Positions 26,323-35,600 of a DNA stretch of 64,000 bases are shown here, one piece after another. Positions within the stretch are counted from its first letter, which is position 1. Every line of letters begins with the position of its first letter. The translations under genes and the position numbers were made by a program. The notes below the pieces were generated by a model. The model saw only the letters and a list, made by a program, of their open reading frames with translations. It did no database searches and was not told where the DNA came from. The stretch comes from Paenibacillus sp. FSL R5-0345. GTDB taxonomy: Bacteria > Bacillota > Bacilli > Paenibacillales > Paenibacillaceae. The stretch covers positions 3,844,001-3,908,000 of the forward strand of contig NZ_CP009281.1 of NCBI RefSeq assembly GCF_000758585.1, given 5' to 3'.

Positions 26323-29300
26323 TCAACCTCCTAGCCGGTTCAATTGCTGTTTGGGGATGTCAAAAGAAATCCTTGTACCTTTTCCTTCATCACTTTGAAT
26401 ACGAATGCTCTTTCCATAAAGAAGTTTGATGCGCTGACTAATATTCCACAGCCCCACACCTCTTTTATCTACATCAGATTTCATGATCTCTTCCAGCTTG
26501 TGTTCGCTCATTCCGCATCCATCATCTTCTACAACAAAGCTGACCATTGAAGGGTCTGACTCTTTGACAGATATAGTTACCTTTCCTCCCCGTAAATTGG
26601 ACATCAGGCCATGTCTTATGGCATTTTCCACCAGAGGTTGAAGAATAAGCGGAGGAATCCGGCTATCCGTATTTGCGGTTATATCATACTGGACTTGCAA
26701 TCTAGCACCAAAGCGCACTTTTTCAATATTAATATAAGCATTAACCAGTTCCAGCTCACTCTCCAGGGTCGTTAATGAATCCAATTGTTTGAAATCAAAG
26801 CTGCTTCTCAAATACTGCGACAGCTCCAGCGTTAATTCCTCTGCTTGCTCAGGCTCTTCCACACATAATGCAGCAATTGAATTCAGGGCATTGTACAAGA
26901 AATGAGGTTTAATCTGAGAACGTAAAAAGGCTATCTCAGCATCTTTAGCCTGCTTCACGGAAACTCTTAATCGGGTCAGACTCTTCACTCTCGCCATTAG
27001 CTCCTCCGCTTCGAACGGCTTCCCCACATAATCATTTGCCCCATTATCCATGGACATTTTCATCTCTGTAACTCTATTCTTCGCCGTCAGCATTAACACC
27101 GGGAGCTCAAAGGGGGTAAATCTTTCTCTGATCTTTTGCAGAACCTCATAACCAGAAATGTCCGGCATTGTAATGTCCAGCACAACGAGGAAGAAGTCTG
27201 AATTCTTCGATAACTCATCGAGTGCTAATTGCCCTCGGTTCACAACAACAATGGAATACCCCTCCAGCTTGAACAGGTTGATCATGGATTGAAGGTTGGC
27301 ATAATCATCGTCCACGACCAAAATTGGCTCATTGATTTTACCTTTGAAATAAACAGGATACTCCTGGCGCGGGAAGAGAACCTCTTTAAACGGAAGTGTC
27401 TTTTCCACAATTGGACCCGTGATTTGATTAGATATTCGATCCCACCGTGGAAGGGTGAAAATAAAAACCGAACCTTTGCCCGTAACAGATTCCACTCTAA
27501 TGTTCCCGCCATGCAGCTCCACTAACTTCTTCGTAATGCTTAGACCGAGACCTGTGCCACCGTGACTATGAATTTCAGCTTCATCCACCTGCTCATAAGC
27601 CATAAAAATACGTTTCTGCATATCCGGTGCAATTCCGATTCCCGTGTCTGCTACACGAACTTCAACCCATTCATGAAGGATAGTTTTAGCACTAATATGT
27701 ATTTCACCTTGCTCCGTAAATTTAATCGCATTATCTACCAAGTTGTGCAAAATTTGAATCAGACGATTGCCATCTGCATGTACAGGAGGGAAATCTGAAG
27801 CGACATTATTTATGAGAAAAATCGACTTTTCTCCGAGCAGGAACGAATGAATACCGATGACAGAATCAATAACAGCTTTCAGATCTAGGGTGCTTTTGTA
27901 TAACGTGATATCCCCATGCTTCATTTTGGAATAATCGAGCAGTTCGTTCACCATATAAGTTAGTCTTCTTCCACTGCCCAATACGATTGCTAGGTTCTGC
28001 GCTTGCCTTTCGGTAACTGGACCCTCTACCCCATTAAGAAGTGTAGCGGTAATGTTCACTATGGCATTTAGCGGAGTTTTCAGCTCATGAGAGGTATTGG
28101 AAAGAAACTCATCTTTAATTTTGTCCAGCCCGATCAGCTGGTTTTTCATTTCGTCTATCGTATGATATGCCTCGAAAAAACGAAGAACAATCAGAACGAT
28201 CATAATGATATTAAAGGCTACGATGTAAAACTGTCCGAGCCATAGATTTTCTTTCATCGAAAGTGCAAACAGGATTACGTCTATGGAGTACAGATTGATC
28301 GCAAGAATCGCTAAGAACAGCAGCAATGATTTGATCCGATTTACTTCTGCGCTTCTAATATACAGGATAGCCACTCTACACAGCATCCAAATTAACATCA
28401 ATTCATATACAATGATCACGTACGGTGAGAAGACCGTGTAAGTACGAATAGGTAGAATCGCTACCAGAAATATAAAGCTGCCTAGTATGATCGTTACAAC
28501 TTGCGTAAGCTTTAAAGAGATAATGCTTTTGTGCATTTGGTAGAAAAATATAGCCAGAACAATAAAACACGAGATGGAGCTAATGTCCTTCACTTTGTAT
28601 AACACATTGAACGAGAGACTGGGAAAAAACAGTAACAGCGAACGTTCTCCAATCAAGCCATGATAGATCGCGAGCAGTAAACAAATAATTGCAAACACAA
28701 GCAGGGAGTAATCCTTCTTACGGTATAATGCAGCCGCCACAAAGCAGATGACAAAAATAAGGGATAATGTTCCCAAAATTGCAACGGTGCTAAATTCACG
28801 AGCCATACTCTTCTGCTGGGTCTCCATCATCGCGGCTTCCTCGCCAAAGGTCAGAGATACCGGAATGCCTGCATTTACATATTCATAGTTAGAAACTTGA
28901 ATAATGATCTCTACGTCACCTTTTTCAGCTGAAAAAAGCCCGATTTGCGGAATATTCCCCGACTGGTAATCGGCTGTACTGATAGAAGGCTTACCGTCTT
29001 TAATGAGTAGATGTCCATTCACATATATCGCACTTGAAAAGCGTATATTCGTCTTTTTCAATGCAAATACACCGTCTACAGGTAAGTTTTTCAGCACCAT
29101 GCGATAGGTAGCAGAACCAAATGCAGGTAATGGCTGACCATCAATCACTTTACCGTTCCATCGTGAGGGGACCTCCATCCATGCTGTAGGGGCTGGTTTG
29201 TCAATGCTTGGATCTATAAAATGCTCAGGTGTGAGTAGCTGGTTCCAATAAAATTCCCACTCCCCGTCTAGCTTGATGATCTTTTGTTGCTTATAATTCC

Positions 29301-29436
29301 ATGTCGAAAGATCCATGCTACCCTTCTGAACTTGCGGATGATTCTCATGCTGATCGTTATTTATAACAATGGATAGTGGAATTGTAGCTAACGAAAGGAA
29401 AGCTATTAAATAGATAAATAATGTCCTTTTGAGCAT
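26323..29436 (-). CDS. 7TM hybrid sensor histidine kinase with two transmitter modules
   Basis: A 1037-residue membrane sensor. Order: N-terminal membrane helix, extracellular jelly-roll (about 30-205, GEWEFYW and SATYRMVL, as in 7TMR-DISM sensors), seven membrane helices (about 215-430), HisKA with SHELKTPLN (His near 449), HATPase (about 545-660), receiver (about 705-825; Asp near 753 in VVLDITMPD), then a LytS-type His_kinase segment with QIKPHFLYN (His near 851) and a second HATPase (about 930-1030). Carrying two kinase modules around a receiver is unusual. AAAGGGG precedes ATG 29436, and the earlier frame start at 29475 has no ribosome site. The extracellular domain may sense a carbohydrate. 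Confidence 0.88.
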   Translation of the reverse strand: MLKRTLFIYLIAFLSLATIPLSIVINNDQHENHPQVQKGSMDLSTWNYKQQKIIKLDGEWEFYWNQLLTPEHFIDPSIDKPAPTAWMEVPSRWNGKVIDGQPLPAFGSATYRMVLKNLPVDGVFALKKTNIRFSSAIYVNGHLLIKDGKPSISTADYQSGNIPQIGLFSAEKGDVEIIIQVSNYEYVNAGIPVSLTFGEEAAMMETQQKSMAREFSTVAILGTLSLIFVICFVAAALYRKKDYSLLVFAIICLLLAIYHGLIGERSLLLFFPSLSFNVLYKVKDISSISCFIVLAIFFYQMHKSIISLKLTQVVTIILGSFIFLVAILPIRTYTVFSPYVIIVYELMLIWMLCRVAILYIRSAEVNRIKSLLLFLAILAINLYSIDVILFALSMKENLWLGQFYIVAFNIIMIVLIVLRFFEAYHTIDEMKNQLIGLDKIKDEFLSNTSHELKTPLNAIVNITATLLNGVEGPVTERQAQNLAIVLGSGRRLTYMVNELLDYSKMKHGDITLYKSTLDLKAVIDSVIGIHSFLLGEKSIFLINNVASDFPPVHADGNRLIQILHNLVDNAIKFTEQGEIHISAKTILHEWVEVRVADTGIGIAPDMQKRIFMAYEQVDEAEIHSHGGTGLGLSITKKLVELHGGNIRVESVTGKGSVFIFTLPRWDRISNQITGPIVEKTLPFKEVLFPRQEYPVYFKGKINEPILVVDDDYANLQSMINLFKLEGYSIVVVNRGQLALDELSKNSDFFLVVLDITMPDISGYEVLQKIRERFTPFELPVLMLTAKNRVTEMKMSMDNGANDYVGKPFEAEELMARVKSLTRLRVSVKQAKDAEIAFLRSQIKPHFLYNALNSIAALCVEEPEQAEELTLELSQYLRSSFDFKQLDSLTTLESELELVNAYINIEKVRFGARLQVQYDITANTDSRIPPLILQPLVENAIRHGLMSNLRGGKVTISVKESDPSMVSFVVEDDGCGMSEHKLEEIMKSDVDKRGVGLWNISQRIKLLYGKSIRIQSDEGKGTRISFDIPKQQLNRLGG

Positions 29437-29596
29437 CGTAGGCCCCTTTTCTATGGAGTAGTAAAGCTGCAGCATACGCTTGGGGCATTGTGCAACACTT
29501 GAATTACATGAGATAGATGACGATAGATAATTCTATAAAATTTTCCGTTTTCCTTCATGATTCGACAAATTAATAAAACGACAGCTTAATCCAAGC

Positions 29597-29627
29597 TTGA
29601 CCTTAGGTCAGACCTAAGGTTTATAGT
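29597..29627 (+). promoter_or_regulatory. MerR-type promoter with 19-base spacer and perfect dyad
   Basis: TTGACC, a 19-base spacer, then TATAGT. Within it lies a perfect 21-base palindrome, ACCTTAGGTC-A-GACCTAAGGT (29600-29620). A 19-base spacer carrying a dyad is the hallmark of promoters activated by MerR-family DNA untwisting. It drives the MerR/GNAT/hydrolase operon. Confidence 0.85.
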
Positions 29628-29668
29628 TATTGCATTCAACAAATACCCAACAGATAGGAGCGACACCC

Positions 29669-30445
29669 TTGAATCAACACATAACGATTGGTGAACTTTC
29701 AAAACTTATGAATGTATCTGTGCACCAAATCCGATATTTTGAAGAAAAAGAGATTTTATTTCCAGCCTATACCGATAGCAATCAATACCGGATGTATGGG
29801 ATTAATGAGATTTATCAGTTGGCCCAGATCTTATTGCTTCGCAAATTAGACATACCAGTCAGCACAATTAACAAAAGTATGAATAACTTCTCCACAACTG
29901 ACTACCATCAGCTTTTGAAGCAATCTCAAAGTAAAATAAACTCTGAAATAAACCAGCTAATGTTGTTGCAGCAGTTTTTACAAAAGATACTTAACGAATA
30001 CGAGCAATCCGACATTCTAGAAGACAAATATAGTATTAAGCAATTGGATACTCGTCATTTAAAAAAATGGATAGAACTTGACCAAGATAAGTCACTCACC
30101 GCTCGAAGTTTGTATGAAAAAAAGCCGTATCTATCACATTTATTCGAAACAGATCTGCATTATTTATACGAAAATGAACAAGTAACCTTATGTTATGAAA
30201 GCAATCAATCACCGGACATCATTCTAGAAAAAGGTAGCTACCTCTATAAAGCTTTTTTCGTGACGGATGATCAAGATATTGAACGTGAGATTGCGCAACT
30301 GGAACACTATTTAACACAGCATCATTATACAATTCAGGGACAACTGATCATTTTGGAAAAATCCTATTTATCCATGTTCAACAATGACAAGCTTCATTTT
30401 GAAATTCAAATAAAAATCAAATATGATTCTGACGGTGTAGCATGA
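29669..30445 (+). CDS. MerR family regulator with GyrI-like domain
   Basis: A 258-residue regulator. The MerR winged helix at about 5-72 (ITIGELSKLMNVSVHQIRYF, then NQYRMYGINEIYQ) is followed by a dimerisation coiled coil and a C-terminal ligand-binding region of the GyrI/BmrR type. TTG 29669 lies eight bases after TAGGAG. The frame's first TTG at 29630 is upstream of the expected transcription start and is rejected. It autoregulates through the palindrome in its own promoter. Its ATGA overlap with the next gene shows an operon. Family members typically sense drugs or other small toxic compounds. Confidence 0.86.
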   Translation: MNQHITIGELSKLMNVSVHQIRYFEEKEILFPAYTDSNQYRMYGINEIYQLAQILLLRKLDIPVSTINKSMNNFSTTDYHQLLKQSQSKINSEINQLMLLQQFLQKILNEYEQSDILEDKYSIKQLDTRHLKKWIELDQDKSLTARSLYEKKPYLSHLFETDLHYLYENEQVTLCYESNQSPDIILEKGSYLYKAFFVTDDQDIEREIAQLEHYLTQHHYTIQGQLIILEKSYLSMFNNDKLHFEIQIKIKYDSDGVA

Positions 30446-31122
30446 TAAATCTGAACAAGATTGTAATAGCTGAATATCAAGAACAAGATCGTAGAGCAGT
30501 GTGCAGTCTTTTAGTGGACGCGTTCCATGGGAAGTTCCACTCCCTCATCCCACTGGACGACGATGATATTACTGACCTACTCTTCGGACTCTGGGCGCTT
30601 GAGCAACAATCCACATCATCACAACAAATCGTCGCCCAAGAAAATGGAGAAGTTGTCGGTACGCTCAGCATAAAGTGGAAGGACTGCCGGGCCCCAAAGA
30701 GAAGTAACCTTAAAACGCCACAACGTAATTCCCATTCACAAGTATTCAAGCAGTTTGGATATATAAATGTATGTAAGTTAATGGTCGGATTACGTTTTTT
30801 GAATTATCAGCCTCGGGCAAAAGAATGTTACATCGAGCATTTGGCCGTTCGATCTAGTCACCGCAATAAAGGAATCGGCAAGCAGCTGCTTAGTTGGGCT
30901 ATAGAATTTGTAAACAGTCATTCAGACATGGACAAATTAACGCTACATGTTGCTGAAAATAATAAACAAGCTATTCAAATGTACCAACAGATGAACTTTG
31001 GTATCGTTCAATCTAACTATAGCGGGATTAAACACCTACTTTTTAAAGAGGCAAATTGGCTTTACATGACAAGGAGTTCACCACTACACCCTAGGAGTGC
31101 AGTAAATGAGATTAAATATTAA
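30442..31122 (+). CDS. GNAT family N-acetyltransferase
   Basis: A 226-residue acetyltransferase. The acetyl-CoA pyrophosphate-binding motif is VRSSHRNKGIGKQLL near 140, and the NNKQAIQMYQQMNFG segment near 175 completes the fold. The substrate is unknown. Start overlaps the MerR stop by four bases (ATGA), and its 3' end overlaps the hydrolase by 17 bases. It belongs to the same stress- or drug-responsive operon. Confidence 0.86.
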   Translation: MINLNKIVIAEYQEQDRRAVCSLLVDAFHGKFHSLIPLDDDDITDLLFGLWALEQQSTSSQQIVAQENGEVVGTLSIKWKDCRAPKRSNLKTPQRNSHSQVFKQFGYINVCKLMVGLRFLNYQPRAKECYIEHLAVRSSHRNKGIGKQLLSWAIEFVNSHSDMDKLTLHVAENNKQAIQMYQQMNFGIVQSNYSGIKHLLFKEANWLYMTRSSPLHPRSAVNEIKY

Positions 31123-32116
31123 ATTAACCGCATGGATAATTACTGGTTTATTGTTAGCTTTAGGCTTATTCGTGTTAAAACAGCATTCATATGAAATGAT
31201 TGAGAAAAAGATAGAAATCGAAACCCCTCAGGGTAAACTAACAGGAACTTTAATTCTGCCCCAGAACTATTCTGGAAACGTAGGGCTGGTGGTTTTTGTA
31301 CATGGTGATGGTCCCATAAATGACTCATACGATGATGGGTATAAACCCTTGTGGGAGAAATTCGCATCTGTAGGATATGCTTCGTTGTCTCTTAACAAGC
31401 CTGGTATTGGTGGTTCCTCCGGCAACTGGTTGGAGCAAAGTATGGAAGATCGTGCTCAGGAAACAATAGCAGCAATTAACTGGGCGAAAGCCTTGCCGAT
31501 GATTGATCCGCAATCTATTGGTTTGTGGGGGGCAAGTCAAGCCGGATGGGTGATTCCTAAGATCGTAAGAGAAGTACCTGATCTCGCGTTCAGTATTCTT
31601 GTATCGCCTGCCGTGAACTGGATTTCTCAAGGTAAATACAATACAAGATTAGAAATGGAAAACGAAGGGTTCTCGGAATATGAGATCCAAGCGAAAGAAC
31701 ACTATAACGCTCAAGTCTTACAACTACTTAACGAACGTGCCTCTTATGAAGATTACTTGCGAATTGCACAATCCGAGAAATTGATTTCTAAGGAACGCTG
31801 GGGATTTATCGCCAAAAACTATCAGTCTGATGCCACCAAAGAACTTAGTTACTTCAATGCTCCTGTCCATCTAGTACTCGGCGGTCAAGATATCAATGTA
31901 GATATTGAGGAAACCGAACGTATTTACCGTGAAAAAATACCTGTTAGCTTGCTCTCTGTCTCTTATTTTCCCAACGCTGACCACTCTATGCTGTCAAAAA
32001 AGAATGCCGCATCCCCATTAAGGACTTATTTAACAGCTGTCTTCTTTCCACGACAATTGGTGGATGATCAATATTTAAATGATCTTAGCCGATTTATTAA
32101 GACTCACTCTCAGTAA
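31106..32116 (+). CDS. Membrane-anchored alpha/beta hydrolase
   Basis: A 336-residue serine hydrolase with an N-terminal signal anchor (about 5-24). The beta-lactam-insensitive S9/acyl-hydrolase-type core has the oxyanion segment VFVHGDGP, nucleophile Ser144 in GASQAGW, acid Asp in LGGQDINVD and His in ADHSML. Substrate is probably an ester or amide. Third gene of the MerR operon, it starts 17 bases inside the GNAT gene with GGAGTG upstream. It could deacylate or detoxify the compound sensed by the MerR protein. Confidence 0.84.
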   Translation: MRLNIKLTAWIITGLLLALGLFVLKQHSYEMIEKKIEIETPQGKLTGTLILPQNYSGNVGLVVFVHGDGPINDSYDDGYKPLWEKFASVGYASLSLNKPGIGGSSGNWLEQSMEDRAQETIAAINWAKALPMIDPQSIGLWGASQAGWVIPKIVREVPDLAFSILVSPAVNWISQGKYNTRLEMENEGFSEYEIQAKEHYNAQVLQLLNERASYEDYLRIAQSEKLISKERWGFIAKNYQSDATKELSYFNAPVHLVLGGQDINVDIEETERIYREKIPVSLLSVSYFPNADHSMLSKKNAASPLRTYLTAVFFPRQLVDDQYLNDLSRFIKTHSQ

Positions 32117-32139
32117 CACTTTAACATCCCTCGCGTTCT

Positions 32140-32364
32140 GAGCCGCAAATGTTGCCGTTATTATAGGGCACGGACGGCAGTGAACCTAGTGCATCATCGT
32201 TAAAATATATTGCTTCTATTTCTGTGACACAGAATTTGACACTCAAGGCCAAAGCATTCAAGGAGTTAATGACGGATTCTGCAACTACAAGCGCCACTTA
32301 CGTAATTAATGTGGTAACACAAGTAGCCCAACCTGTTATAATACTCTTCGAGTGTATGCTTTAA
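32140..32364 (+). pseudogene. Decayed chitobiase/FN3-associated domain fragment
   Basis: After a stop at 32164, the frame reads GTDGSEPSASSLKYIASISV, then TLKAKAFKELMTDSATTSATYVIN, ending at TAA 32362. This matches the repeat found at the C-termini of chitobiases and many Paenibacillus surface proteins (pattern YYTTDGSTP, LKAIA, GMTDSA). Just upstream, TATTAT would supply the Tyr pair in another frame, implying a frameshift. There is no start or ribosome site, so it is a remnant of a larger gene. Confidence 0.6.
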
Positions 32365-32410
32365 CGAATGGATGGAATTTCAACTACATGAACTTCAGAT
32401 AATTTAAAAT

Positions 32411-32456
32411 GGAGAACAACTTTTGGGTTAAAGCCCATTAGCCGTTCTCCTTTTTT
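32411..32456 (+). terminator. Terminator after the gene remnant
   Basis: GGAGAAC and GTTCTCC pair around an inner TGGG/CCCA hairpin, followed by six T. It probably ends the MerR operon or belonged to the decayed gene. The next 190 bases carry no gene, only AT-rich sequence leading to the PL9 gene. Confidence 0.75.
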
Positions 32457-32646
32457 ATTGCTCAACACCGAATTCAAGTATCCGTAAACCGAGTGTCATT
32501 AACTCACATCCTCCCTTACATCCCTTATATACAGTGGTATATGGAGTATTGATTATAGCTGTACTTTTCAACGATAAAGTATAATCTCGGATGATCAAAC
32601 ATTAAGCTTTGGTCAAAAATCGGTCTATAAGGAGAGGTTTTAATCA

Positions 32647-35600
32647 TTGAGAACACATCAACGTTTGTTAGCCATGCTAGTAACCTTCCTACTCTTGGTT
32701 TCATCTTTTCCACCATCCATGTTTGCAGAGGAGGTCACTGATCCTGACGATGGGATGATTAACATTCAAAGTAAATGGAATGGAAGCGTATTTGGTGACG
32801 TTGGAGGTCAGGACAAAATTACGTCGGCAAACTTTGGAATCAAAGAGAACGCAGGCGGATCAGTTACGCTTAGAAGCTCTAACGACAGAGGCAAAGTATC
32901 GGGCAGCACGGAAGGTATCGCTTATTATTTTCAAGAGATTGATCCGGGCGTTAATTTTGAATTAACAGCAACCGCTCATGTGGATAGTTGGACAGCGAAT
33001 AACCAGGTATCCTTCGGCATCATGCTCCGCAGCAATGTGTGGAATAACCAATTCGGAGCGTACTCCGGAGATTACGTAGCAGTGGGTTCATTGGACCAAG
33101 AAATGAAAGCGTTTCACAAATTACAAAATGCCAGCTTACAGAAGCTTGGGTACGAATTCGATAACGTTAATCGGCCTACCCAGGGTGAAGAATATGAACT
33201 AAGCATCAAAAAGACAGGGAATTTGTATGTAGTAAAGATCGGGAATGAAACCAAAATGATTGAAAGCTTTGAAGGCTCTATTCAATATGCCGGTCTTTAT
33301 ACTGCTAGAAATACGACGGTGACGTTCCGTAACGTACACTTAAGTCAAGAAGGTCAAGTTGAGCTTGGGCCTTGGGAGTTTAGCGCCTTCGGGGGAAATA
33401 CAAATCCCACTAAGAATCCTGAACCAGTGATAGAAGACCACTCTACAGTTACAATGACCACCTACGGAGGCAAAATCTCAAGCAGTGATGAAGGACTATC
33501 TTTTTACTACAAAGAGATTCCTAATGATGCTAACTTTGAATTGAAAGCCAAAGCTAATGTTACTTCATTTAATAGCAATAGCAGCGTCAGTACACCTAAC
33601 CAGAAATCCTTCGGACTTATGTTGAGAGATTCGGTAGGAATAAATGGTGATTCTAACACGACAACTTCTAACTATACTGCTGTGGGTGCTTTGGATCAGG
33701 TGATGAAAGGTTTTTATAAAAAAACAACACAAGTAAAGCTCACCCCATTTAGCGGCAGCAATCCCCCCACTGCAGGTGAAGCCTATGATCTCAGCATTAA
33801 AAAATCGGGCACTACCTATCTGCTAAGCATCGGTGACCAAACCGAAATAGTGACATTGGACGATACGTTCAATGATACGATCTTCGCAGGGCTTTATGTA
33901 GCTAGGGACGCAACCGTAACCTTTAGCGAAATCGACATTAAGGTCGAGTCCAAAATCGTAACGAACTTAATGGCTGATACAAGTGCGATGTCCAAAACCT
34001 CCTATCTGGTTGGCGAATCACTGGATTTATCTGGACTGGTCGTTAAGGCCATCTTTTCTGATAACAGTGAAGCCGTTTTGTCTCCCACTGATTATATTGT
34101 TTCCGGATTTGATAGCAGTAAGGTTGGGGAGAATACAGTAACGATTAACTATAACGGCGCTTCAGTAACAATCACGCTTCAAATCGTTCCATTATCCATG
34201 ACCTCATTAATGGTTAAGTATGATCCAGCGAAAACGGTCTACTATCCAGGGGATGCATTCGATCCGGAAGGTCTTGTTGTTGTTGCTAATTATAATGATG
34301 GATTCTTAACGAAAGAACTGACTAGTGAACTCTATACGCTCTCTATTAATGAGCAACCCGTATCGGATCTGTTGCCGTATCTGTTGTCACAGTCAGGCTC
34401 ATATAAGGTTACGATTAGATCGACGGAGACTCCATTAATAACAACTGCCTTTAACATTGAAGTCATTGATGCAACTCTATCTACGTTGGAAATCAGAAAT
34501 GAGCCAAAGCAAACGGTCTATTACATCGGTGATTCCATCAAATTAGAAGGGATTATCCTTTATGCTCATTATTCTGATGGAACTGAGCTTCGGCTAATGA
34601 ACAATGAATACACTGTCTCTCCTCTGAACACCTTGACTCCTGGAGATAAAAAAATCACAGTCACCCATAAGGGATTAACAGCCTCTTTCCAAGTGAAGGT
34701 CAAAATGAAGAAGCTAGCAAGAATCGAAGTATCTAGTTATCCAAAAACGACCTATTACTTAAACGATACTTTTGATAGCAAGGGTTTGATCGTGTCTAAA
34801 GTGTATGACAATTCGGATAGAGAAGTTCTAAGTACCTTCACTCTCGACACCTCTCAATTCGATAATCAAAAGCCCGGCGTTTATGAAATCGGTATCATCC
34901 CCACAGATGCGTCCATTAAGCCGATTACGTATTCTGTTACTGTTAAGGAAAAGACGGAACCTGTATGGCGTAGCATTCAATTCGGTCAATCTACATCGAC
35001 CACTAATAACCAGACGATTCTAAAAGATGATGGATCGGTAGAGATTATCGCACTGGAAGGCGGCGGAAAGGTCACCGAAGACCATGACGGTATTACCTTC
35101 TATTACACCGAACTAGATGCGTCAGAAGATAATTTCGTTCTGTCAGCGGATATTCAAGTGTTGGCTTATGCGAAAAATCCATATGACGGTCAAGAATCGT
35201 TCGGGATAATGGCACGAGACGCCATCGGCACATCAGGAAATTCTAGTGTATTTGCCTCTAACATTGCTGCTATAGGTGGTTACAGCGGTGGTACAAGAAA
35301 TGATAATGGAACTCAGCTGTTTGTTCGAACCGGTGTGGAAAAGCCAGACGGAACTGGAAGTAAAGGCATTCAAACGATCATGCTCAAAAAAGAACGCCCT
35401 GCACCTAACAACACAGCCCCTGAAGCCCCATATCGTCTAACACTTGCTAAAACGAATAGCGGCTTTACTGGACAACTTAATAACGATCAGGAAGCTATAC
35501 ACTTTACGCCTGATATTCTTAACATACAAGATTCAAAGATGTATGTAGGGTTTTATGTGGCTCGTCTAGCTACAATCCATATCAGCAATATCCAATTAAC

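Noticed and set aside
29630..29668. Earlier TTG start for the first MerR gene
   Set aside because: It lies at or upstream of the predicted transcription start of the MerR-type promoter and has no ribosome site.
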